Assembly: GCF_024198175.1 (NCBI RefSeq)
Contig: NZ_JAJVKV010000005.1
Location: 248,001-312,000 of the forward strand
Direction: 5' to 3'
Length of the DNA stretch: 64,000 nucleotides
From: Pyxidicoccus xibeiensis
Lineage (GTDB): Bacteria > Myxococcota > Myxococcia > Myxococcales > Myxococcaceae
Part shown: positions 54,233-63,019 of the stretch, one piece after another
Layout of the letters: every line of letters starts with the position of its first letter
Position numbering within the stretch: position 1 is the stretch's first letter
Made by a program: the position numbers and the translations under genes
The notes under the pieces: generated by a model
What the model was told of the DNA's origin: nothing
What the model saw: only the letters and a program-made list of their open reading frames with translations
Database searches by the model: none

Positions 54233-55403
54233 ATGGGTGCGCCCCCTGGAGGCGCTGAAGAAGACGGTGTGGAGTGGGGTGGTGCTGGCCGCAGTGGCGG
54301 GCTGCTCGGGACAGAAGGCCGCTCCGGCCGCGCCCCCGCCTCGCGAGGTGGAAGTCGTCACGCTCGCGCCCCATGAGGTGCGGGACACCGGCGAGTACCT
54401 CGGCTCGCTGCTGTCGCGGCAGAGCCTCACCGTGCTGCCGCAGGTGGCCGGCTACATCCGGAATATTCACGTGCGCCCCGGCCAGCAGGTGGAGGCCGGC
54501 GCGGCGCTGGTGGAAGTCGACGCGCGCGAGGAGACGGCCGCGCTCGACAGCGCCCAGGCGCAGCTCAGCTCCTCGCAGGTGAACCTGGAGCTGTCGCGCC
54601 GCACACTCGCCCGCACGGAGGCGCTCCACAAGGAGGGCCTCGCCAGCGCCCAGGAGCTGGAGGCCGGCCGCGCGCAGGTTCAGGCCGCCGAGGCCGCATC
54701 CCGCTCCTCCGCCGCACAGGTGGCGCAGCGCCAGGTGCAGCTGCAGTACCACGTGGTGCGCGCCCCCTTCGCCGGCACCGTGGGCGACGTCGTCATCCGC
54801 CAGGGTGACTTCGTCAGCGCCACCACGCCGCTGACCAGCGTGGCCCAGTCGGACGTCCTCGAGGTGAGCGTGGCGGTGCCCTCAACGCGCGCCCGCTCGC
54901 TGAAGCCGGACACGGCGCTGGAAGTCCTCGACGCCCAGGGCAAGGTGCTGCTCACCAGCTCCATCTTCTTCGTGGCACCGCAGGCCGACCCGCGCACCCA
55001 ACTGGTGGAGGTAAAGGCCGCCTTCCGCAACACGGGGGGCCTGCGCCCCAGCGAGCTGGTGCGTGCGCGCATCGTCTACTCCGTGCGGGACGCCCTGCAG
55101 ATTCCGGCGCTCGCGGTGGTGCGCCAGAGCGGCCAGCCCTTCGCGCTGGTGGTGAAGGAGAAGGACGGCAAGACGGTGGTGGAGCGCCGCCCCATCACCC
55201 TGGGCGCGCTGGGCGACATGGCCTACGTGGTGGAGAAGGGCCTGTCGGCGGGAGACCTCGTCGCCGTCTCCTCCATGCAGGCGCTGCGCGATGGCATGCC
55301 CGTGAAGGTGAAGGTGCATGGCACGCCCCGAGCCACGGTGGACTCGGGCTCGGGCGTGAAACTGTCGACGGTGGCTGCTCCCGCTGTCGGAAGCAGCCGC
55401 TGA
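54219..55403 (+). CDS. RND efflux periplasmic adaptor (membrane fusion) lipoprotein
   Basis: The start is GTG 54219, with GGAGG at 4-5 nt, in the third junction repeat. The frame is open back to GTG 54027 in the first repeat, which would add 64 poor residues. The product is 394 residues. The signal and lipobox are TVWSGVVLAAVAGC. Adaptor features: barrel-sandwich LTVLPQVAGYIRNIHVRPGQ and VVRAPFAGTVGDVVIRQGDF; alpha-hairpin LDSAQAQLSSSQVNLELSRR; membrane-proximal end with VVERRPITLGALGDMAYVV. It links the TolC channel to the RND pump. Confidence 0.88.
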   Translation: MRLVRWVRPLEALKKTVWSGVVLAAVAGCSGQKAAPAAPPPREVEVVTLAPHEVRDTGEYLGSLLSRQSLTVLPQVAGYIRNIHVRPGQQVEAGAALVEVDAREETAALDSAQAQLSSSQVNLELSRRTLARTEALHKEGLASAQELEAGRAQVQAAEAASRSSAAQVAQRQVQLQYHVVRAPFAGTVGDVVIRQGDFVSATTPLTSVAQSDVLEVSVAVPSTRARSLKPDTALEVLDAQGKVLLTSSIFFVAPQADPRTQLVEVKAAFRNTGGLRPSELVRARIVYSVRDALQIPALAVVRQSGQPFALVVKEKDGKTVVERRPITLGALGDMAYVVEKGLSAGDLVAVSSMQALRDGMPVKVKVHGTPRATVDSGSGVKLSTVAAPAVGSSR

Positions 55404-55416
55404 GGGCCCAGGCACC

Positions 55417-58400
55417 ATGTTCATCGACTTCTTCATCCGCCGGCCCGTCTTCGCCATCGTCTGCTCCATCCTGCTGACGCTGGCGGGGGCCATTGCCATT
55501 CCCTCGCTGCCCATTGCCCAGTACCCGGACCTGGCTTCACCCCAGGTGACGGTCTCCGCCAGCTACGTGGGTGCCAGCGCCGAGGTGGTGGAGAGCGCCG
55601 TCACCATCCCCCTGGAGCAGGAGCTCAACGGCGTGGAGGGCATGCGCTACATCACCTCCTCCAGCAGCAACAACGGCACCAGCAGCGTCACTGTCACCTT
55701 CGAGCCCACTCGCGACATCGAGGTGGCCGCCGTCGACGTGCAGAACCGCGTCAGCCGCGCCGCCTCACGCCTGCCCGCCCAGGTGAACCAGGCGGGCATC
55801 ACCGTCAACAAGGCCTCCAGTCAGATTCTGCTGTCGGTGGCGCTGTTCAGCTCGGACGACCGGTACGACACGAAGTTCCTCAGCAACTACGCCGACGTGA
55901 ATCTGAAGGACGCCATCAAGCGCGTGCGCGGCGTGGGCGACGTGCAGATTTTCGGCGAGCGCAAGTTCTCCATGCGCGTGTGGCTGGACCCCACGGAGCT
56001 GGCACGCCGCAAGCTGACGCCCCAGGACGTGACGCGCGCGCTGCAGGAGCAGAACCTCCAGGTGGCCGCGGGCCAGGTGGGCCAGCCGCCCTCCGCCGTG
56101 GACCAGCCCTACCAGCTCGCGGTGCGGGCCCGGGGGCGGCTCGTGGAGCCGGGCGAGTTCGGGGACATCGTCCTCATGCGCGAGAATGACGGCAAGAGCG
56201 TGCGCGTGAAGGACGTGGCCCGCGTGGAGCTGGGCGCGGAGAGCTACAACACGCTGCTGCGCTTCCGGGGCCAGCAGGCTGTCGGCATCGCCATCTTCCA
56301 GCTGCCCACCGCCAACGCCCTCGAGGTTCGCGACGCCGTGTACGCGGAGCTGGAGCGGCTGTCCCAGCAGTTCCCGCCGAACATGGAGTTCAAGGCGGGC
56401 ACTGACACCACGCTCGCGGTGCGCGCCACGCTCGAGGGCGTCGTGCAGACGCTGGTGGAGGCCATCGCCCTCGTCATCCTCGTCATCTTCGTGTTCCTGC
56501 ACGGCTGGCGCAGCGTGCTCATCACCGCCTTCACGTTGCCCGTCTCGCTGGTGGGCACCTTCGCCTTCGTCCAGCTGATGGGCTTCTCCATCAACACCCT
56601 CACGCTCTTCGGCCTCACCCTGGCCACGGGCCTGGTGGTGGATGACGCCATCGTCGTCATCGAGAACATCGAGCGGCTGATGGTGGAGCGGAAGCTGTCG
56701 GCCGTGGAGGCCGCGCGCGAGGGCATGAAGGAGGTGGCCGGCGCCGTCGTCGCCATCTCCATCGTGCTGGTGGCGGTGTTCGTCCCGGTGGCGCTCGTGC
56801 CCGGCACCACCGGCGCCATCTACCGCCAGTTCGCGCTCACCATCGCCGCGTCGGTGGCCCTGTCCACCTTCTGTGCCTTCACCCTCACGCCCGCGCTGTC
56901 CGCACGGATGCTCCAGCACCACCACGGGGAGAAGTGGATCTTCTTCCGCTGGGTGGACCGGGCGCTCGACGCCACGCGGAGCGTGTACGGGCGCAACCTC
57001 CGCCGGCTGCTGAAGCGCCCGCTCCTCGTCCTGGCGGCGTTCCTCCTGTGCATCGGTGTCACCGGGGTGCTCCTCCGGGTGACGCCCACGGGCTTCATCC
57101 CCGACGAGGACCAGGGCTATCTCATCGTCACCGTGCAGGGGCCGGAGGGCATGTCCCTCAGCCAGACGGAGCAGGTGATGGCGGAGGTGGAGGCGGTGCT
57201 GAAGGCCCAGCCGGAGGTGCGCGCCATCTTCGCCAATGGCGGCGCCTCGCCGGTGGGTGCGGGCTCCAACGTCTCCGGCATCTTCGTGGCACTGGCACCG
57301 TGGGAGGAGCGGACGGGGAAGGACCAGTCGGTGGCCGCGGTGGTGGAGCGGCTGCGGGGGCCGCTGGGCCGCATCGGCGAGGCACGCGTGGTGCCCTTCC
57401 AGCCGCCCGGTATCCGGGGCGTGGGCAGCCTGGGCGGCTTCCAGTTCGTCGTCGAAGACGTCGCCGGCACCGCCTCGCTGGACGAGCTGGCGGCGGCCAC
57501 GCAGGCGCTGGTGGCCCGGGGCAACGAGCAGGGCCTGCTGCGTGGCGTCTCCACCGGCTTCAACGCGGATACCCCCCTGTTGGACGTGGAGGTGGACCGG
57601 CAGAAGGCCAAGGCGCTCGGGGTGCCGATTGAGCAGATCTTCGGCACGCTGCAGGTCTACATGGGCAGCCAGTACGTCAACGACTTCAACTACGCCAACC
57701 GCACCTACCGCGTCTATGTGCAGGCCGAGCAGCAGTTCCGCGACAGCCCGCGGGACATCGGCGCCTTCTACGTGCGCAGCGACACCGGAGACATGATTCC
57801 GCTGGAGTCGCTGGTGAAGGTGGAGCCGACGGTGTCCGCCCAGGTCATCCGGCACTACAACCTGTTCCGTTCCGCCGAAATCAATGGCCAGGCCGCGCCG
57901 GGCGTCTCCTCCGGAGAGGCCATGGCGGCGATGGAGGCCCTGGCCCGCGAGCATCTGCCGCAGGGCATGAGCGCGGAGTGGACGGGCATCAGCCTGGAGC
58001 AGCGGCAGAGTGGACGGCAGACGCTCATCATCTTCGGGCTCGGGCTGCTGTTCGTCTTCCTGGTGCTCGCGGCGCAGTACGAGAGCTTCCTCCTGCCGCT
58101 GGTCGTCATCCTCTCGGTGCCGCTGGCCGTCATGGGCGCGCTGGGACTGCAGCTGGCGCGCGGCTTCGCCAACGACGTGTTCTGCCAGGTGGGGCTCGTC
58201 ATGCTGGTGGGCCTGGCCAGCAAGAACGCCATCCTCATCGTCGAGTTCGCCGAGCAGCTGCGGGCGACGGGCAGGAATGCCGTCGACGCGGTGGTGGAGG
58301 CGGCCGAGGTGCGGCTGCGGCCCATCCTGATGACGTCGATTGCCTTCCTCCTCGGCGTGGTGCCGCTGATGACGGCCTCGGGCGCGGGCGCGGCGTCGCG

Positions 58401-58554
58401 CAACTCGCTGGGCACGGCGGTGTTCGGCGGCATGCTGGTGTCCACGGTGGTCAACTTCGTCTTCATCCCCGGCCTCTACGTGCTGATGCAGAAGCTGCGC
58501 GGGGAGGCGAAGCGGACCGTCGGCCTGGTGGCACCTCCGGCGCCCTCCCACTGA
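55417..58554 (+). CDS. RND multidrug efflux pump, HAE1 family (AcrB/MexB-like)
   Basis: A 1045-residue, full-length pump starting 13 nt after the adaptor stop. N-terminus MFIDFFIRRPVFAIVCSILL; porter motif ELNGVEGMRYITSSSSNNG; TM4 LATGLVVDDAIVVIENIERL with the proton-relay Asp pair; a second periplasmic half begins TGFIPDEDQGYLIVTVQGP; C-terminal PILMTSIAFLLGVVPLMTA. About 12 membrane segments. It exports drugs, dyes or secondary metabolites by proton antiport through the TolC-adaptor complex. Likely repressed by the divergent TetR protein. Confidence 0.95.
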   Translation: MFIDFFIRRPVFAIVCSILLTLAGAIAIPSLPIAQYPDLASPQVTVSASYVGASAEVVESAVTIPLEQELNGVEGMRYITSSSSNNGTSSVTVTFEPTRDIEVAAVDVQNRVSRAASRLPAQVNQAGITVNKASSQILLSVALFSSDDRYDTKFLSNYADVNLKDAIKRVRGVGDVQIFGERKFSMRVWLDPTELARRKLTPQDVTRALQEQNLQVAAGQVGQPPSAVDQPYQLAVRARGRLVEPGEFGDIVLMRENDGKSVRVKDVARVELGAESYNTLLRFRGQQAVGIAIFQLPTANALEVRDAVYAELERLSQQFPPNMEFKAGTDTTLAVRATLEGVVQTLVEAIALVILVIFVFLHGWRSVLITAFTLPVSLVGTFAFVQLMGFSINTLTLFGLTLATGLVVDDAIVVIENIERLMVERKLSAVEAAREGMKEVAGAVVAISIVLVAVFVPVALVPGTTGAIYRQFALTIAASVALSTFCAFTLTPALSARMLQHHHGEKWIFFRWVDRALDATRSVYGRNLRRLLKRPLLVLAAFLLCIGVTGVLLRVTPTGFIPDEDQGYLIVTVQGPEGMSLSQTEQVMAEVEAVLKAQPEVRAIFANGGASPVGAGSNVSGIFVALAPWEERTGKDQSVAAVVERLRGPLGRIGEARVVPFQPPGIRGVGSLGGFQFVVEDVAGTASLDELAAATQALVARGNEQGLLRGVSTGFNADTPLLDVEVDRQKAKALGVPIEQIFGTLQVYMGSQYVNDFNYANRTYRVYVQAEQQFRDSPRDIGAFYVRSDTGDMIPLESLVKVEPTVSAQVIRHYNLFRSAEINGQAAPGVSSGEAMAAMEALAREHLPQGMSAEWTGISLEQRQSGRQTLIIFGLGLLFVFLVLAAQYESFLLPLVVILSVPLAVMGALGLQLARGFANDVFCQVGLVMLVGLASKNAILIVEFAEQLRATGRNAVDAVVEAAEVRLRPILMTSIAFLLGVVPLMTASGAGAASRNSLGTAVFGGMLVSTVVNFVFIPGLYVLMQKLRGEAKRTVGLVAPPAPSH

Positions 58555-58598
58555 AGGAATGGCAGGGGTGGAACGGACCGTGCCATCGTTCGCGGCCC

Positions 58599-59738
58599 AT
58601 GACGACCGTGAGCCTGACGCCCGAGCCCCCGTCCACGCCTGCTGCCGTGTTCGCCGGCCTGCTGACCCAGCTGGCGGAGGCGGGGCGAGCACCCTCGGAG
58701 GCGCCCGCGTCTCCGTCGACGCCCGAGGCCCTGGCGGTGGCCCTCTTCGAGGTGGCGGCGCGGGCGGGCGTGGCGCTGTTCTCCGTCTGGGCGGAGGAGG
58801 CCTACGCCGCGGCCGGGGCCGACGGTGACGTCGACGGCGACGAGGGTGGGGGCGCGGTGCCCGAGCCACGCGTCGACGCTGGCATCTCACTCTTCTTCGA
58901 CACCGAGGCCTCCGCGGAGCAGGTCGCGGTGAGGCAGTCCATGGCCTCCACGCTGTATCGGCCGCTCGGGCAGGCGCTGGCGGCGCACGCGAGGCGTGGC
59001 GAGGACCCGAAGCTGCCCCAGCGCGGCGTCGTGTCCTTCCCGGCGGGCGCGGTGGACCCGGACCTGGAGTTCCGGGTGTCGTTCCGGGACCACGCGCTGG
59101 GCACGTGGACCTCGGCGCTGGCGAGGGACCGGGAGACGCGCCTGGCCTTTCCCAGGGTCACGTCGCTGCCGCTCCCGGCGGACGCGGGGGCATTCCTCGA
59201 GGCGTACTTCCGCGGGCCGAGCGGGGCGCTCTTCCAGGGCCAGCCGGTGCTGCTCACGGGCGCCTCCAGGACGGGGCGCAGCACGACCCTGCGCGCCCTC
59301 ATGGATGCGCTGCCCGACAGCGTGCGCGCGCTGGCGGCGGTGGAGGAGCCGAAGGGCGTCACGGGCGGCGCCATCGGCAGGGTGAGGGTCGGGCAGGGGA
59401 TGGCCCTGGTGCAGGTGGTGCGTTCGTTCTTGCGGCAGGACCCCGACTTCATCTTCGCGGACGAGGTGCGTACGCTGGAGGAGCTGCAGCTGCTCTGCAA
59501 TGGCGCGCTCACGGGGCATGCCATGGTCTGCGTCCTGGAGGCCGCTACGCCCGAGGACGGCTACGCCTGGATGACCGAGGCGATGCCGGGCATGCCCATG
59601 CAATCCCTCCTCGTGCACCACACGCGCGACGCCACGACGGGCGCCCTCACGATGTCGCTCCACGAGACGCAGCCCACGGAAGACGGCGGCGCGCTGCGCG
59701 TCGTGCCATGGACGCCAGCCCCCCCCGTGCGTACCTAG
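58599..59738 (+). CDS. GspE/PilT-like secretion ATPase homologue with altered Walker A
   Basis: The start is ATG 58599, 45 bp after the pump stop; 379 residues. The N-terminal half is poorly conserved. The C-terminal half has the layout of type II/IV secretion ATPases: QPVLLTGASRTGRSTTLRAL, DSVRALAAVEEPKGV, MALVQVVRSFLRQDPDFIFA followed by DEVRTLEELQLLCNGALTGH. Walker B-like DFIFADEVRT and the His-box-like TGHAMVC are recognisable. The invariant Walker A lysine is Arg227 (GASRTGRST), so ATP hydrolysis may be lost. No pilin or secretion genes are nearby. Confidence 0.68.
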   Translation: MTTVSLTPEPPSTPAAVFAGLLTQLAEAGRAPSEAPASPSTPEALAVALFEVAARAGVALFSVWAEEAYAAAGADGDVDGDEGGGAVPEPRVDAGISLFFDTEASAEQVAVRQSMASTLYRPLGQALAAHARRGEDPKLPQRGVVSFPAGAVDPDLEFRVSFRDHALGTWTSALARDRETRLAFPRVTSLPLPADAGAFLEAYFRGPSGALFQGQPVLLTGASRTGRSTTLRALMDALPDSVRALAAVEEPKGVTGGAIGRVRVGQGMALVQVVRSFLRQDPDFIFADEVRTLEELQLLCNGALTGHAMVCVLEAATPEDGYAWMTEAMPGMPMQSLLVHHTRDATTGALTMSLHETQPTEDGGALRVVPWTPAPPVRT

Positions 59739-60100
59739 CAGTGCTGCTCGACGGCCGAGACCAGCTCCTCGATCCTGGGCGGCTTCTTGATGTACGACGC
59801 CGCCCGGAGCTTCTCCGCGTTGGCCTGCACGTCCCGGTACGCGGACACGACGATGATGGGGATGTTGGCGAGCACCGGGTCCTGGACCTGGGCCTCCCGG
59901 AAGGTCTGCCCGTCCATGACGGGCATCATCAGGTCCAGCAGGATGAGGCAGGGCAGCACGGTCGCGCTCTTGAGGTAGGCCAGGGCCAGCGCGCCATTGG
60001 CCGCGCCGACGACTTCACAGCCGTGCTCCTCCAGGATTTCGATGAGGACCTCGCGAATCTCGTCGTCATCCTCGACGACCATCACCTTGTGCCGCCTCAT
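59735..60100 (-). CDS. Single-domain response regulator (CheY-like receiver)
   Basis: A 121-residue stand-alone receiver. Acidic pocket EDDD (10-13), phospho-acceptor Asp56 in LILLDLMMPVMDG, Ser/Thr position in IIVVSAYRD and the Lys in SYIKKPPRIEELV are present. There is no output domain. Its ATG overlaps the histidine kinase stop (ATGA), so the two are one transcript and surely partners. It converges on the ATPase gene with a 3-bp stop overlap in CTAG. Confidence 0.92.
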   Translation of the reverse strand: MRRHKVMVVEDDDEIREVLIEILEEHGCEVVGAANGALALAYLKSATVLPCLILLDLMMPVMDGQTFREAQVQDPVLANIPIIVVSAYRDVQANAEKLRAASYIKKPPRIEELVSAVEQHC

Positions 60101-61677
60101 GGCGCCACCCCCGTCCCCGTCGCTGGGGGCGTGCCCGTCGCCGCCCCTGCGCCGCGGGGCAGGATGACGACGAAGCGCGCACCGTGAGGCTTCACGGCCT
60201 CCACGGAGATGGTGCCGCCGTGGCCCTCCACGATTTCCCGCGCGACATACAGCCCCAGGCCCATGCCTCCGTAGTGGCGCAGGGAGGCCGCGCGCTCGAA
60301 CCGGCCGAAGATGCGCGCCCACTCGGACTCGGGGATGCCCGGTCCCTGGTCGGAGACCGTGAGCACCGCGTTGGCGCCCTCCGCCCTCACCGAGAGCTCC
60401 ACCGGAGTCCCGGCGGCATACTTGAGGGCGTTGGCCAGCAGGTTGGTGACCACCTGCTCCAGGCGGAGCCGGTCCCATTCGCCGGAGACGGGCTCCTCCA
60501 GGCGGAGGAGCAGCTCGCAGCCGGCCCGGGCGGCCTGCTCACGGAAGCGCTCGGTGACCTCCTCCACGCACCGGGCCAGGTCGAACCCGCTGCGCGACAG
60601 GCTGAAGCGGCCCGTGGCGATGCGGGACACGTCCAGCAGCGTCTCCACCAGGTCCAGCAGCCGCTCCGCGCCCTTGTAGGCACGCTCGGCCTTGGTGCGG
60701 ACCTTCGTGTCCAGGGACTGGACCCCCTGGAGCAGGCTCTGGAGCTGGAGGTGGAGGGCGCTCAGCGGCGTCCTCAGCTCGTGGGAGGCAATGGAGAGGA
60801 ACTCGTCTCGCAGGCGGATGGCTTCCTGCGCCTGGGCAAGCCGGAGCCGCTCTTCTTCCGCACGGCGCCGCTCCGTCAGGTCGCGGGTGACCTTCGCGAA
60901 CCCGACGAGCTGGCCGTCGCGGTTCCTCACGGGCTCGATGACGACATTGGCCCAGAACCGTGAGCCGTCCTTGCGCAGCCGCCAGCCCTCCTCCTCGAAC
61001 TTGCCCTCGGCGATGGCGACCTCGAGCTCCCGCTCGCACTTGCCGCTGGTGGCCTCATCGGGCGGGTAGAAGCGCGAGAAGTGCTGGCCGATGATTTCCT
61101 GGGGCGCGTAGCCCTTGATGCGCGCGGCCCCCGTATTCCACGTGGCCACGCGGCCCTGGGGGTCGAGCATGAAGATGGCATGGTCCTTCACGCTGTTGAC
61201 GAGGAGCCGGAAGCGCTCCTCGCTCTGGCGGAGCGCGTCCTCCGCCATGCGCCGCTCCGTCAGGTCGCGGGTGACCTTCGTGTACCCCTGCAGCACGCCC
61301 GCCGTGTCGTAGAGCGCGGTAATCACCACGTCCGCCCAGAACCGGCTCCCGTCCTTCCGGACGCGCCAGCCCTCGTCCTCGATGCGCCCCTGCTGGCGCG
61401 CGAGCTGGAGCAGGTGCTGGGGCCTGCCCGCGGCGACGTCTTCCGGCGCGTAGAAGACGGAGATGAACTTCCCGATGATCTCCGTGCCCTGGTAGCCCTT
61501 GATGGCCTGCGCACCCGCGTTCCACGTCTCGACGCGCCCCTGGTCATCCAGCATGAAGATGGCGTAGTCCTTCACGCTGCCCACCATGAGCCGGATGCGC
61601 TCGTCGCTCTGGCGCGGCGTCTCTTGGGTAGGACCTGGTTCCTCAGCGGGCTGGATGGGCTGAACGGTGCGGCTCAA
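60097..61677 (-). CDS. Hybrid-less histidine kinase with two PAS domains
   Basis: The start is taken as TTG 61677, with GGAG 6 nt upstream; the frame is open to 61890 but the extra residues look non-coding. The product is 526 residues, with no membrane span, so it is cytosolic. Two homologous PAS-PAC units are seen (SVKDYAIFMLDDQGRVETWN and SVKDHAIFMLDPQGRVATWN; each ends TKVTRDLTERR or similar). HisKA H-box SIASHELRTPLSALHLQL has His299. The HATPase has LLANALKYAAG, DQGPGIPESEW and GGMGLGLYVAREI. It should phosphorylate the overlapping response regulator in response to a redox or small-molecule cue. Confidence 0.92.
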   Translation of the reverse strand: MSRTVQPIQPAEEPGPTQETPRQSDERIRLMVGSVKDYAIFMLDDQGRVETWNAGAQAIKGYQGTEIIGKFISVFYAPEDVAAGRPQHLLQLARQQGRIEDEGWRVRKDGSRFWADVVITALYDTAGVLQGYTKVTRDLTERRMAEDALRQSEERFRLLVNSVKDHAIFMLDPQGRVATWNTGAARIKGYAPQEIIGQHFSRFYPPDEATSGKCERELEVAIAEGKFEEEGWRLRKDGSRFWANVVIEPVRNRDGQLVGFAKVTRDLTERRRAEEERLRLAQAQEAIRLRDEFLSIASHELRTPLSALHLQLQSLLQGVQSLDTKVRTKAERAYKGAERLLDLVETLLDVSRIATGRFSLSRSGFDLARCVEEVTERFREQAARAGCELLLRLEEPVSGEWDRLRLEQVVTNLLANALKYAAGTPVELSVRAEGANAVLTVSDQGPGIPESEWARIFGRFERAASLRHYGGMGLGLYVAREIVEGHGGTISVEAVKPHGARFVVILPRGAGAATGTPPATGTGVAP

Positions 61678-61946
61678 GATGGGCTCCAGCGAATTTGAAC
61701 CAAAGGACAGGCACCTATCGTACGAAAAGGTTGAGTGCCAACTTTCTTGGAGCGGGAGTCGACCGGACGACTGTTCAGTCGTGCACCGCCAACCGTTCAG
61801 CGGGTGAAGCGGGCGGTGGCACGGGCCACGGCCCACTGAGCAGGCTTGCTCCCTGTGCCCCGGCCAGCGGGTGCGTAGCGCGCTGTGCACGGTGCGTAAT
61901 GGCTTGTCCGTTGAATGGCCGGAAGGCGGGTGCTACCTCGCGCACC

Positions 61947-62915
61947 ATGGCGAATGCTTCCGGCTACGTCCTCGACTTCGAGCGCCCCCTCGTCGAGCTC
62001 GAGAAGAAGCTCGCGGCGCTCAGGGCCCTGTCGGCGAGCGGCGCGGTGGAGGTGTCCTCGGAGCTGGCGAGCCTCGAGAAGAAGGCGAAGAAGCTGGCGG
62101 TGGAGATTTTCGGTTCGCTCACCCGCTGGCAGGTGGTGCAGCTGTCCCGCCATCCGTCGCGCCCGTTCTTCCTGGACTACGTCCAGCACCTCTTCACCGA
62201 CTTCGTCGAGCTGTGCGGCGACCGGCACTTCGCGGATGACCGCTCCATCGTCGGGGGCTTCGCGCGCTTCGACGGCAGGCCCGTGCTGGTGCTGGGGCAC
62301 CAGAAGGGGCGCAACACGAAGGAGAGCATGGAGCGCAACTTCGGCATGCCGCGCCCGGAGGGCTACCGCAAGGCCCGCCGGCTCATGGAGCTGGCCGAGC
62401 GCTTCGGCAAGCCCATCCTCACCTTCGTGGACACCATGGGCGCCTACCCCGGAATGGATGCCGAGGAGCGCGGGCAGGCGGAGGCCATCGCCGTCAACCT
62501 GGAGGTGATGAGCCGGCTGCGCGTGCCCATCATCTCCACCGTGATAGGGGAGGGTGGCTCGGGGGGCGCGCTGGCCATCGGCGTGGGCAACCGCGTGCTG
62601 ATGCTGGAGAACAGCATCTACTCGGTCATCACCCCCGAAGGGTGTGCCTCCATCCTCTTCCGCGACGCGGCCCAGGCACCCCGGGCGGCGGATGCCCTGA
62701 AGCTCACCGCGAAGGACCTGTCGGCGCTGAAGGTGCTGGACGAGGTGGTGCCGGAGCCGCTCGGAGGCGCGCACCGCGACCCGGCGAAGACGGCCGAGGC
62801 ACTGGGCAAGGCGCTGCGCAAGCACCTGACCCAGCTGGCCGACCTGTCTCCCGAGGCGCTGGTGAAGGACCGCTACGAGAAGTTCCGCGCGTTCGGCGTC
62901 TTCTCCGGGCGCTGA
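61947..62915 (+). CDS. accA: Acetyl-CoA carboxylase carboxyltransferase subunit alpha
   Basis: The start is ATG 61947, 322 residues, the usual AccA length. N-terminal helix DFERPLVELEKKLAALRAL, then LSRHPSRPFFLDYVQHLFTD and FVELCGDRHFADD. The crotonase-like core has VLGHQKGRNTKESMERNFGM, GYRKARRLMELAERFGKPI, VDTMGAYPGMDAEERGQAEA, STVIGEGGSGGALAIGVGNR and VITPEGCASILF. It transfers the carboxyl group from biotin carboxyl carrier protein to acetyl-CoA with AccD, the first step of fatty-acid synthesis. accD is not adjacent. Confidence 0.97.
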   Translation: MANASGYVLDFERPLVELEKKLAALRALSASGAVEVSSELASLEKKAKKLAVEIFGSLTRWQVVQLSRHPSRPFFLDYVQHLFTDFVELCGDRHFADDRSIVGGFARFDGRPVLVLGHQKGRNTKESMERNFGMPRPEGYRKARRLMELAERFGKPILTFVDTMGAYPGMDAEERGQAEAIAVNLEVMSRLRVPIISTVIGEGGSGGALAIGVGNRVLMLENSIYSVITPEGCASILFRDAAQAPRAADALKLTAKDLSALKVLDEVVPEPLGGAHRDPAKTAEALGKALRKHLTQLADLSPEALVKDRYEKFRAFGVFSGR

Positions 62916-62972
62916 GCGGCACCGCGGGCGCGGCACGCCACGCATTGCCCCTGCCCGGCGTCCAGCTGGAGC

Positions 62973-63006
62973 ACGGCGCCGCGGCCCGGAATGGCCGCGG
63001 CGCCGT
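62973..63006. terminator. Bidirectional hairpin between accA and the M16 peptidase gene
   Basis: A perfect 14-bp stem (62973-62986 ACGGCGCCGCGGCC with 62993-63006 GGCCGCGGCGCCGT, loop CGGAAT) between convergent stops at 62915 and 63020. No T-tract. Confidence 0.65.
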
Positions 63007-63019
63007 CACTTCACGACGC

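Noticed and set aside
55765..58890. 1041-codon leftward reading frame
   Set aside because: Shadow of the RND pump gene, which has all family motifs.
61695..61760. Sigma-54 promoter upstream of the histidine kinase (TTGGCAC on the minus strand)
   Set aside because: The -12 element lacks the GC dinucleotide at proper spacing; no enhancer-binding regulator nearby.
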